Positions 25,022 through 31,820 of a stretch of 32,615 nt of DNA are shown piece by piece. The DNA is taken from assembly GCA_964384595.1 (NCBI GenBank), contig CAYLLY010000018.1:1-32615 (forward strand), written 5' to 3'. Position 1 is the stretch's first letter, and every line of letters starts with the position of its first letter. The DNA is from SCTG01 sp964384595. GTDB taxonomy: Bacteria > Nitrospirota > Nitrospiria > Nitrospirales > NS-4. The translations under genes and the position numbers were made by a program. The notes under the pieces were generated by a model. The model worked only from the letters and a program-made list of their open reading frames with translations. It was not told where the DNA came from and did not search any database.

Positions 25022-25089
25022 TTGCTTCAGGAAGGGAACAGATTCCAGACAGAGTTTCCGACCAGCCGGCGCGGACCGTTCGCCGGGAG

Positions 25090-25473
25090 ATGGAGCGTAC
25101 TGCGTTGAGCAAGAAAATTCTCGTCGTCGACGACGATCCGGATATCCGGCAGATCCTGCAGGACCGCCTGAGTTTCATCGGGTATGCCGTGGAGACGGCC
25201 ATGGATGGGCGTGAAGCGATGGATGTGCTGGGGCGGAGCCGGTTCGACGGCATGTTGCTGGACGTGCGGATGCCCGGGATTGACGGACTTGAGGTGTTGC
25301 GCCGGACCCATGAATGCCATCCTGCCCTGCCGGTGGTGATGATCTCCGCCCTGTCGGTTCCGGAACGGGCCGCCCAGGCCGCCGTGCACGGCGCGTGTGC
25401 TTACCTGATCAAGCCGTTCGATCCGGCGCAGCTCAAGCAGGTCACGGAGCAGTTCTTCGGGGCCGCCGCCTGA
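25090..25473 (+). CDS. Single-domain response regulator
   Basis: About 127 aa, receiver domain only. DDDPDIRQ acid pair, phosphorylation site Asp58 (LLLDVRMPG), conserved Lys in LIKPFD. The start is uncertain: ATG 25090 has GGGAG right against it, whereas TTG 25105 has GGAG 9 nt before; the domain is intact either way. It is the first gene of the operon with the second sigma-54 activator (gap 9 nt). It strongly resembles the C-terminal receiver of the hybrid kinase at 18107-20695, so it may compete with or relay from that kinase. Confidence 0.88.
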   Translation: MERTALSKKILVVDDDPDIRQILQDRLSFIGYAVETAMDGREAMDVLGRSRFDGMLLDVRMPGIDGLEVLRRTHECHPALPVVMISALSVPERAAQAAVHGACAYLIKPFDPAQLKQVTEQFFGAAA

Positions 25474-25482
25474 GGGGAGACG

Positions 25483-26850
25483 ATGAGCATCTCCGTTTTG
25501 GTCGTGGAAGACAATGTCGATATCGCCAATGTGCTGCGTGATCGGCTCCATGCGATGGGCTACGAGGTCCTGACGGCCTACGACGGTCAGGCCGCGCTGG
25601 ATGCCATGGAGAAGGCGGCGCCGGGTCTCCTGCTGCTCGATCTGGAGTTGCCCAAGGTCAACGGGATGGAAGTGCTCAAGCGGGTCCGCAAGGATTGGCC
25701 CGATCTGCCGGTGGTCATCGTGACCGCGTACGGGACGATCGCGCGGGCGGTGGAGGCGATGAAGGAGGGCGCCGCCGACTTCATCCCGAAACCGTTCGAT
25801 GCCGACTACCTGAGTCTCGTGATCGGCAAGGTGCTGGAGCGCGGCGACCTGAAGCGTACGGTGACGGCCCTCCGGTCCGAGCTGGAGAGCCGGTTCGACC
25901 CGCTCGTGGCCGCCAGCCCGGAAATGGAGGAGGTCATTCAGAGCGCCCAGAAGGTTGCCCAAAGCGACACCACCGTGCTGTTGCTCGGAGAGAGCGGGAC
26001 CGGCAAGGACCTGCTTGCCCGTTCGATTCACAACTGGAGCGCCCGCCGGGGCCGGCTGTTCATGCCGGTGAATTGCGTGGCGCTCTCGGAGGAGCTCCTG
26101 GAGTCGGAGCTGTTCGGCCACGAGAAGGGGGCCTTCACCGGGGCGTCCGCTCAAAAGCGGGGCAAACTGGAGGTGGCCGACGGGGGCACCGTGTTTCTGG
26201 ATGAGATCGGCGACATGAAGCCGGGTCTCCAGGCCAAGCTGCTCCGGTTTCTCCAGAACCGGGAATTCGATCGCGTGGGCAGCACGCGGACGATCCGGGT
26301 GGACGTGCGGGTGATCGCGGCGACCAATCGCGATCTCCGGCAGGCCGTCAAGGCCGGGGCCTTCCGTGAGGACCTCTTCTTCAGGCTCAACGTGGTGACG
26401 CTCACGTTGCCGCCGCTGCGGGAACGGACGGAGGAAATTCCGCAGCTCGTCGAGTTCTTCCTCAAAAAATACTGCCGTGAAGCGAAGAAGCCGCCGATGC
26501 GGGTGTCATCGCAGACGATGAAGATGCTGACCGCCTATTTCTGGCCGGGGAACGTGCGGGAATTGCAGAATGCCGTCGAACGGGCCGTCGTCTTGAAGAC
26601 GGGCGGCACGTTGAATCAGAGAGACTTCGCCTTGCAGCCGATGGACCTCTCGTCGGATCAGGCTAAGCGAACGCGTCTTCTCTTCCACAAGGCGGTCGAG
26701 CAACAAAAGCGGGAGATCATCCGGGAGGCGTTGGCGCGCGCGCGCGGGAGCCAGACGAAGGCGGCCGAACGGCTCGGCCTCCAGCGCACATACCTGGCGC
26801 GGCTGATCAAGCAGTTGGACATTGACGTGAGAGGGGGGTGGAGTTCATGA
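25483..26850 (+). CDS. Sigma-54-dependent response regulator (NtrC family), paralogue
   Basis: 455 aa; same architecture as the activator at 2001-3350 and clearly a recent duplicate, since long stretches are nearly identical at DNA level. Receiver with Asp53 (LLLDLELP), AAA+ domain with GESGTGKD, GAFTGA and VFLDEIGD, Fis-type HTH (SQTKAAERLGLQRTYLARLI). The recognition region QRTYL-RLIKQ differs from the paralogue by a single residue, so both should bind the same sites. GGGGAG precedes ATG 25483. Divergence is greatest between the AAA+ and HTH domains and at the end of the receiver (VTKPF versus IPKPF), hinting at different kinases but the same targets. The stop overlaps the start of a methyltransferase remnant. 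Confidence 0.95.
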   Translation: MSISVLVVEDNVDIANVLRDRLHAMGYEVLTAYDGQAALDAMEKAAPGLLLLDLELPKVNGMEVLKRVRKDWPDLPVVIVTAYGTIARAVEAMKEGAADFIPKPFDADYLSLVIGKVLERGDLKRTVTALRSELESRFDPLVAASPEMEEVIQSAQKVAQSDTTVLLLGESGTGKDLLARSIHNWSARRGRLFMPVNCVALSEELLESELFGHEKGAFTGASAQKRGKLEVADGGTVFLDEIGDMKPGLQAKLLRFLQNREFDRVGSTRTIRVDVRVIAATNRDLRQAVKAGAFREDLFFRLNVVTLTLPPLRERTEEIPQLVEFFLKKYCREAKKPPMRVSSQTMKMLTAYFWPGNVRELQNAVERAVVLKTGGTLNQRDFALQPMDLSSDQAKRTRLLFHKAVEQQKREIIREALARARGSQTKAAERLGLQRTYLARLIKQLDIDVRGGWSS

Positions 26851-26978
26851 GCGGCTTCACCGATGTGGATCAGGCGGCCGATCCGCGGTCATTCGTGCGC
26901 TGCCTGGAGAAGGCCAGTCAAGCCGGCCGGTTTTTTGCCGCCGTGACGGGGTTCCTCGTGGCTGGAAAGAAACCGTGA
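26847..26978 (+). pseudogene. Internally deleted SAM-methyltransferase remnant (43 codons)
   Basis: The ATG overlaps the activator stop (ATGA) behind a GAGGGGGGTGGAG ribosome site. It encodes 43 residues. The first part (FTDVDQAADPRSFVRCLEKAS) resembles the N-terminus of class I SAM-dependent methyltransferases, and the last part (AGRFFAAVTGFLVAGKKP) resembles their C-terminus. The roughly 200 residues between, including the glycine-rich SAM-binding motif, are absent. This looks like an in-frame internal deletion. The comparison is from memory of the family, not a search. It could still be translated as a small protein. Confidence 0.5.
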
Positions 26979-29017
26979 GGGTGATGCATGTCTGGTACGG
27001 CCGAACCGGTAGCGCCGCTTTCGCATTCATTTTTCCTGGAGTGTCAGCTTTGTTAATTTTGTCGCTAATTCAACCTGATCCTGAGGCCTGGGCCGGCCGG
27101 CAGGGAACGGTCGACCCGGTGCTGGAGATTCTCAAGGACCAGAATGTCAGCATCGCGGATCTTCACGAGGTCCCCATTTCGGAAGCCTCCGGCAATGTCT
27201 ACGTCATCACGGATGAGGACATCCGGCATTCCGGCGCGACGGATATCCCCACGCTTCTGCGGCGCATTCCGGGCATCGAAGTCATGCAGATGACCGGCGC
27301 CGATTTTAACGTGAGCGTCCGCGGAAACAATCAGACCGCGGCGAATAGGCTGTTGGTGCTCGTGGACGGCCGCTCAATCTACGAGGATGTTTTCGGCAGC
27401 GTCTTCTGGACGCTGCTCCCCGTAACGTTGCCGGAGATCAAGCGCATCGAAGTGTTGAAAGGTCCGGCCTCGGCCTTGTACGGGTTCAACGCTTTCGACG
27501 GCGTCATCAATATCATCACGAAGTCGCCGGAGGAGATGAAGGGCAACAGCAACGGCACGACGCTCCAGTTCGGCGGCGGTGAGTTCGGCACGATCAGGTC
27601 GGCGGCGATCCAGGCGGGCGCCTACGACAAGCTGGGTTATCGGCTGTCGGTAGGCCGCGATCAGAACCAAAAATGGAGCGATAGGAATCAATTGGCCCTG
27701 CGCTCGAACAAATTTAACGTGCAAACGGAGTACGCGCTTCCGGGCCTTTCCAAGCTGGTCTTCACAGGCGGCGTCGTGGACTCCAACCGATTCGACGGCC
27801 AGGTCTTCGACGTCGTCCATGAAAATTCGACCATCGAGAACGGCTATGCCAACGTGGAGTACAAACGGCCGGATTTTTTTCTTCGAGGCAACTGGATCAG
27901 ATGGAGCGAGAACCGCCAGGAACTCGCTGATCCGCGCCTCGCGCCTTTCGTGGTATTCAGCGATAGGAGTGGGAATATCGATCAAATGTTCAAGCAGGAT
28001 GTCTATAATTTGGAGGCCCAACATGCGTTGGAAGTTGGCGCCACGAATCGGCTGACCTATGGCTTCAATTACCGGCATAATGCCGTCTCGCTCAACGTGC
28101 TCGATCAATTTACCCGGGAGAACCGGTTCGGGCTTTACCTCCAGGATGAATGGAGCGCCACGGAAACCGTGACCGTCGTGGCGGGATTTCGGTGGGACCT
28201 CCATACAGAGATCAACCCCACCTACAGCCCCCGCCTTGCTGTTCTTTTCAAGCCGGCGCAAGACCATACGTTCCGCCTCTCGGGGTCGGTCGCTTACCGG
28301 CCGCCGAATAACCTGGAAACTCATACAGATCTTCGTACAGTATTCCCGACTTTCGGCGGTTTTACCGCCATAAGCCGCGGGTCACAAAATTTGGATCCTG
28401 AGAAAATTGTCTCTTACGAGGCCGGGTATCAGGGGTGGTTTCTGCGGCACCGGCTGCGATTCCGTGGGGATGTTTTCTATAACCATATTTCGGACTTCAT
28501 CGTTGTGGTCCCTACCGCAGATCCCTCTGTCCTTACCTTTGCAAACCTGGGCAAGGCGGATATCTACGGGGGGGAGGCCGGTATCGAGTTTCTGGCCACC
28601 ACCTGGCTGACCGGCTTCGCCAATTATTCCACCGCGCAACTGTGGCAAAGCTCGGACTTGGTTGCCGCTGGTGGTTTGACCCAACGCGGGGCGCCTCCCT
28701 ACAAAGTCAGCGCGGGACTGCGGGGCGAATGGGACAATGGGGTGAGCGGCGAAGCGGCCCTCCATCATGTGGCGGCCGCCTCCTATCCAGTCAATTTTCT
28801 CTTTCCATTCTTTGCGCCTGTCGGTGGCTTTGCCGTCCCGGACACGGGAGTGGGTAGCTACACGCTTGTGAATCTGCGCGGCGCCTATCAGTTCTGGCAT
28901 GAAAGGGCGGAAGTGGCGGTGTCGGTCTTCAATGCGCTCAATGACAGGCACCAGGAAAATCCTGTTGGAGAGACCATCGGTAGTAGGGTCATGGGCTGGC
29001 TGACGATCAAATATTGA
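26975..29017 (+). CDS. TonB-dependent outer-membrane receptor
   Basis: 680 aa (GTG 26975) or 677 aa (ATG 26984, with GAGGGTG just before, which I prefer). N-terminal signal (FAFIFPGVSALLILSLI, cut near AWA). Plug domain of about 130 residues (NVYVITDEDIRHSGATDIP; LLRRIPGIEVMQMTG; VLVDGRSIYEDVFG; IKRIEVLKGPASALYGFNAF; GVINIITKSPEE), then a 22-strand-type barrel ending VMGWLTIKY with the expected terminal aromatic. The substrate may be a siderophore, metal complex, vitamin or peptide; the sequence does not decide it. It follows the methyltransferase remnant and lies 165 nt before the RiPP precursor gene, so it may take up, or be the target of, the modified peptide or its metal complex (inference). 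The activator upstream has no visible sigma-54 promoter near this gene. Confidence 0.92.
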   Translation: MRVMHVWYGRTGSAAFAFIFPGVSALLILSLIQPDPEAWAGRQGTVDPVLEILKDQNVSIADLHEVPISEASGNVYVITDEDIRHSGATDIPTLLRRIPGIEVMQMTGADFNVSVRGNNQTAANRLLVLVDGRSIYEDVFGSVFWTLLPVTLPEIKRIEVLKGPASALYGFNAFDGVINIITKSPEEMKGNSNGTTLQFGGGEFGTIRSAAIQAGAYDKLGYRLSVGRDQNQKWSDRNQLALRSNKFNVQTEYALPGLSKLVFTGGVVDSNRFDGQVFDVVHENSTIENGYANVEYKRPDFFLRGNWIRWSENRQELADPRLAPFVVFSDRSGNIDQMFKQDVYNLEAQHALEVGATNRLTYGFNYRHNAVSLNVLDQFTRENRFGLYLQDEWSATETVTVVAGFRWDLHTEINPTYSPRLAVLFKPAQDHTFRLSGSVAYRPPNNLETHTDLRTVFPTFGGFTAISRGSQNLDPEKIVSYEAGYQGWFLRHRLRFRGDVFYNHISDFIVVVPTADPSVLTFANLGKADIYGGEAGIEFLATTWLTGFANYSTAQLWQSSDLVAAGGLTQRGAPPYKVSAGLRGEWDNGVSGEAALHHVAAASYPVNFLFPFFAPVGGFAVPDTGVGSYTLVNLRGAYQFWHERAEVAVSVFNALNDRHQENPVGETIGSRVMGWLTIKY

Positions 29018-29142
29018 GCATGCAACATCTCACGTGTCCGGGGGTGTCTTTACGGTGCAGCAATGTATTCTCTTTTCGGAGCCACGCGCGCCGCCTTCAC
29101 GGTAAGGGCTATTGCTATGGGCCGATTGATAAACTCGCGAAC

Positions 29143-29163
29143 GAGGGCTGAGTAGAAGCCCTC
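29143..29163. repeat. Hairpin just before the precursor ribosome site
   Basis: GAGGGCT (29143-29149) and AGCCCTC (29157-29163) form a perfect 7-bp stem with a 7-nt loop, ending 5 nt before the GGAAGGAG ribosome site of the precursor gene. There is no T-run, so it is not a clear terminator. It could stabilise the leader of the precursor mRNA or control translation. No clear promoter was found in the 29018-29182 gap. Confidence 0.5.
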
Positions 29164-29182
29164 CCTAAGGAAGGAGATCGCC

Positions 29183-29341
29183 GTGGATAACAAGCACAAA
29201 GTCGAAAAACTCCATCTCCAGAATGAATTGAGCTATGAGGACCTGAAGACTCTCGGCTCGGCCATAGACGATGATTCCAAGGATGGAGGGAAATCCCCTC
29301 GGCCGCTGCCGTCTGCGTGTGTGAGTGCATGCACGAAATGA
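29183..29341 (+). CDS. RiPP precursor peptide (azole-modified, TOMM type)
   Basis: 52 residues from GTG 29183, with a strong ribosome site GGAAGGAG (29169-29176) 6 nt upstream. The N-terminal two thirds is a charged, helical leader (NKHKVEKLHLQNELSYEDLK), with an LSYEDLKTLGSA segment that resembles the LSxEELxxIxGG family of double-glycine-type leaders; a DGG also occurs at residues 34-36. The end is a short core rich in residues that can become azoles: residues 44-52 are SACVSACTK, i.e. Ser44, Cys46, Ser48, Cys50 at every second position plus Thr51. It lies directly upstream of the cyclodehydratase and dehydrogenase genes, which is the main support. No other function is suggested. The modification sites are inference. 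Confidence 0.8.
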   Translation: MDNKHKVEKLHLQNELSYEDLKTLGSAIDDDSKDGGKSPRPLPSACVSACTK

Positions 29342-29350
29342 GGTAGCGAC

Positions 29351-29383
29351 GGGCATGAGAGCCTCTATAGGGCTCTCATGCCC
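29351..29383 (+). terminator. 13-bp perfect hairpin between precursor and enzyme genes
   Basis: GGGCATGAGAGCC (29351-29363) and GGCTCTCATGCCC (29371-29383) pair over 13 bp with a 7-nt loop, starting 9 nt after the precursor stop. There is no T-run after it, so it is more likely a partial terminator or an mRNA stabiliser that lets the precursor be made in excess over the enzymes, as known for sagA in the streptolysin S operon. Confidence 0.7.
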
Positions 29384-29419
29384 AGCTGATTGGCCAAGAT
29401 TAGGTAAGGGAGAAGTTAG

Positions 29420-30496
29420 ATGTCATTAGTATCTACGATCAAATTACAGGCGCCGGCAGTTCAAGTCATTGAGATCGCCGATGGGGTAATCCTCAAACGG
29501 GGCTGCACGGAATTCAAGATCGCCGGAGCAGGCGCCGCCGAAGCGGTGAAGAAGATTCTGGCCGTTGCCGGCAACGGCGGGGCGACCCGTGAAGAAATTC
29601 TGGAGCTGTTTGATCCCGAAGCAGGCCCGATTATCGAGCGGCTCAGCGAGCAGTTGCTCGGCAGGCGACTGCTGGTACCTTGCGAGGAGAATGATTCAAC
29701 AGAGAGCCCTGAAAGCAATCTCGATATTTTCTACTGGCACTTCGGCGAGAAGACCAAAAGGGTCACTGAACGTTTGAACAAGCGCTCTCTCGTCATCCTG
29801 GGCGTCAACTGCATCTCTCGCCAGCTTGCCGTTTCGCTGGCGGCTTCTGAAATGGAAAATTTCCACGTCCTGGATCATCCACGTTTCCGCAATCTGCGTT
29901 TGTTTGATAACGCGGGCAGGTTGAAGGCCGATCAGTGGCCGGCATCGTTAAAGGTCCCCCAGGACTGTACCGATGGACTCGGTTCTCACTCGTTTGACTG
30001 CCTCATCGCCACCTCCGATTTCGGCGGCCGGGAGGAGATGCGAGAATGGAACAAGCTCTGCGTTCAGGAGAAGCGCCATTTCCTGCCGGTGGTCCTCCAG
30101 GATTTGATCGGGTATGTAGGGCCTTTGGTGGTGCCCGGCGAGACAGCCTGCTTCGACTGTCTGCGTATCAGGCGGAACAGCCAAATGCATGATGAGAGGC
30201 CCCGGCGTTTTACTGAAGCCGTGGCCTTCGAGGGACAAGGGGCGATCGGATTCCATCCCTCGATGGCCTCCATCATCGGCAATATCGCCGCCTTTGAACT
30301 GATCAAGTTTTATAGCGAAACGCTCCCATTCAGGAAAGTCGGCACGTTGATCGAGGTGAATTTGCTCGCCACCGAGATGAAAGCCCGCCGGGTCCTTAAG
30401 ATCCCGCGTTGCCCCACCTGCAGTCCTTTAATGACACGGCCGTCCACTACTCCCTATAAACCGAACTTTGCTCCGCCTGAAGCGAACGACAGGTGA
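29420..30496 (+). CDS. E1-like leader-binding partner of the azoline cyclodehydratase
   Basis: TOMM cyclodehydratase partner (SagC/McbB-like, ocin-ThiF family), 358 aa. Residues 1-95 are a winged-helix RRE-type domain expected to bind the precursor leader (LKRGCTEFKI; GATREEILELFD). The remainder is an E1/ThiF-like fold, seen as SLVILGVNCISRQLAVSLA and a zinc-binding site Cys244-x2-Cys247 (CFDCLRIRR) with Cys331-x2-Cys334 (CPTC). It has no E1 catalytic activity of its own in this family; it presents the peptide to the YcaO enzyme. GGGAG precedes ATG 29420. Its last 29 nt may overlap the YcaO gene, supporting tight coupling and a two-protein (C plus D) enzyme, not a fusion. Confidence 0.9.
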   Translation: MSLVSTIKLQAPAVQVIEIADGVILKRGCTEFKIAGAGAAEAVKKILAVAGNGGATREEILELFDPEAGPIIERLSEQLLGRRLLVPCEENDSTESPESNLDIFYWHFGEKTKRVTERLNKRSLVILGVNCISRQLAVSLAASEMENFHVLDHPRFRNLRLFDNAGRLKADQWPASLKVPQDCTDGLGSHSFDCLIATSDFGGREEMREWNKLCVQEKRHFLPVVLQDLIGYVGPLVVPGETACFDCLRIRRNSQMHDERPRRFTEAVAFEGQGAIGFHPSMASIIGNIAAFELIKFYSETLPFRKVGTLIEVNLLATEMKARRVLKIPRCPTCSPLMTRPSTTPYKPNFAPPEANDR

Positions 30497-31820
30497 TGAT
30501 TTGAGCCCATCTGCTTCAAGTCTCTTCGACGTTGCGGAATATCTCGTCGACGATCGCGTCGGCATCATCCGCGAGGTAAGGGAAGAGCCCAACGACGCGG
30601 GCAGCCCGGACTTTTTTTGTTTCTTTGCCTCCGCTTGCGATACCAGCGCCATCAGCCGGTATAAAAACGCCGGGATTCCTGGTGGAGGCGGGGCCTCGAC
30701 GGAGAGGGAAATCGCCATGGCCAAGGCCATCGGCGAGGCGGTGGAACGCTACTGCGCCACCATTTACGACGCCCAGGATTTCCCACTGACCTCTTTCGAG
30801 TCCGCCCCATTCCCCTGCGTCCAGCCGGGTGAGTTCGCTTTGTATAGCCGGGAGCAATATGCGCGCCCAGACTTCCCCTATGTCCCGTTTGAAAACCACA
30901 CGCCGGTGCGCTGGGCGCCGGCCCACGATCTGACGAATGGGAAGACCTGCCACGTGCCGGTCCCCATGATCTTCCTGTCCTACCGCTATGAGAACGGCGA
31001 GAAACCCATTGCCCAGTCCGTCTCCACCGGCCTTGCCTGCCATGTGGACTCGAACAGGGCGGCCGTCTCCGCCATTTGCGAGGTCATCGAACGCGACGCC
31101 TTTACCATCACCTGGCAAGCGAAAGTGCCCAGGCCGCAAATCCGCATCCGGACGTTAAGCGATCATAACCGTGACCTCGTGCGGCGGTTCGAGCGCACGG
31201 GCGGCGCCGTCACCTTGCTGTACCTCCCGATGGATCATGGCGTCGCGACTGTCCTGGCCGTCCTGCGCAGCGAGGCGCATGAAGCCGCTCCGCTCGTCTT
31301 CGCTGCGTCGGCCGACCTGGATCCCGAACGGGCCGTACGAAAGAGTCTGGAGGAACTGGCACACACCCGATTATTTTCCCAATGGGCCAGGAACCATTTG
31401 TCCCGCCTCGTGCCCGGCCCTCGCTATGAGAATGTGGTGACTCTGCACGACCATGGGAATCTGTACTGCGACCCTCTGAACACGGAGCTGACCGATTTTC
31501 TCTTCGCGCCTCGCCAGATTGACTTTCAGGAGATGGAAAACCTCTCAACAGGCGATCCGGAACAAGATCTGCAGACGCTTCATGACAGGATAAGGGCCGT
31601 CGGCCACCGTCTCATCCTGGCCGACGTCACGAGCGAGGATGTGCGCGGTCTCGGACTCTCGGTTATCCGCGCCGTGATTCCGGGGTTTCACCCCTTGTTT
31701 TTCGGTCACACCATCAGGGCTTTAGGAGGGATGCGTCTCTGGAAGGTCCCTCAGAAGCTTGGGTACGCGGGGATTACACCGGAAGGCGGGGATAATCCCG
31801 CGCCGCATCCCTTCCCATGA
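30468..31820 (+). CDS. YcaO-domain azoline-forming cyclodehydratase
   Basis: ATP-dependent enzyme that converts Cys/Ser/Thr of the precursor into thiazoline/oxazoline rings (SagD-like). 450 aa if started at TTG 30468, or about 11 residues shorter from TTG 30501, which has AGGTGA before it; I cannot decide. YcaO ATP-binding motifs are visible: GASTEREIAMAKAIGEAVER (about 75-94) and SAICEVIERDAF (Glu205, Glu208). The extreme C-terminus is Pro-rich (NPAPHPFP) and satisfies the PxPxP motif (PHPFP) that marks azoline-forming YcaO proteins, as distinct from thioamide-forming ones. It overlaps the upstream partner gene and its stop overlaps the start of the dehydrogenase gene (ATGA). Confidence 0.93.
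   Translation: MLRLKRTTGDDLSPSASSLFDVAEYLVDDRVGIIREVREEPNDAGSPDFFCFFASACDTSAISRYKNAGIPGGGGASTEREIAMAKAIGEAVERYCATIYDAQDFPLTSFESAPFPCVQPGEFALYSREQYARPDFPYVPFENHTPVRWAPAHDLTNGKTCHVPVPMIFLSYRYENGEKPIAQSVSTGLACHVDSNRAAVSAICEVIERDAFTITWQAKVPRPQIRIRTLSDHNRDLVRRFERTGGAVTLLYLPMDHGVATVLAVLRSEAHEAAPLVFAASADLDPERAVRKSLEELAHTRLFSQWARNHLSRLVPGPRYENVVTLHDHGNLYCDPLNTELTDFLFAPRQIDFQEMENLSTGDPEQDLQTLHDRIRAVGHRLILADVTSEDVRGLGLSVIRAVIPGFHPLFFGHTIRALGGMRLWKVPQKLGYAGITPEGGDNPAPHPFP

Noticed and set aside
29078..29091. GG-N10-GC match as a sigma-54 promoter for the RiPP genes
   Set aside because: Flanking bases are far from TGGCACG/TTGC and there is no operator pair upstream; likely chance in GC-rich DNA.
29063..29155. 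30-codon ORF before the RiPP precursor as a second precursor
   Set aside because: No ribosome site, no Cys/Ser-rich core, and it runs into the hairpin at 29143.
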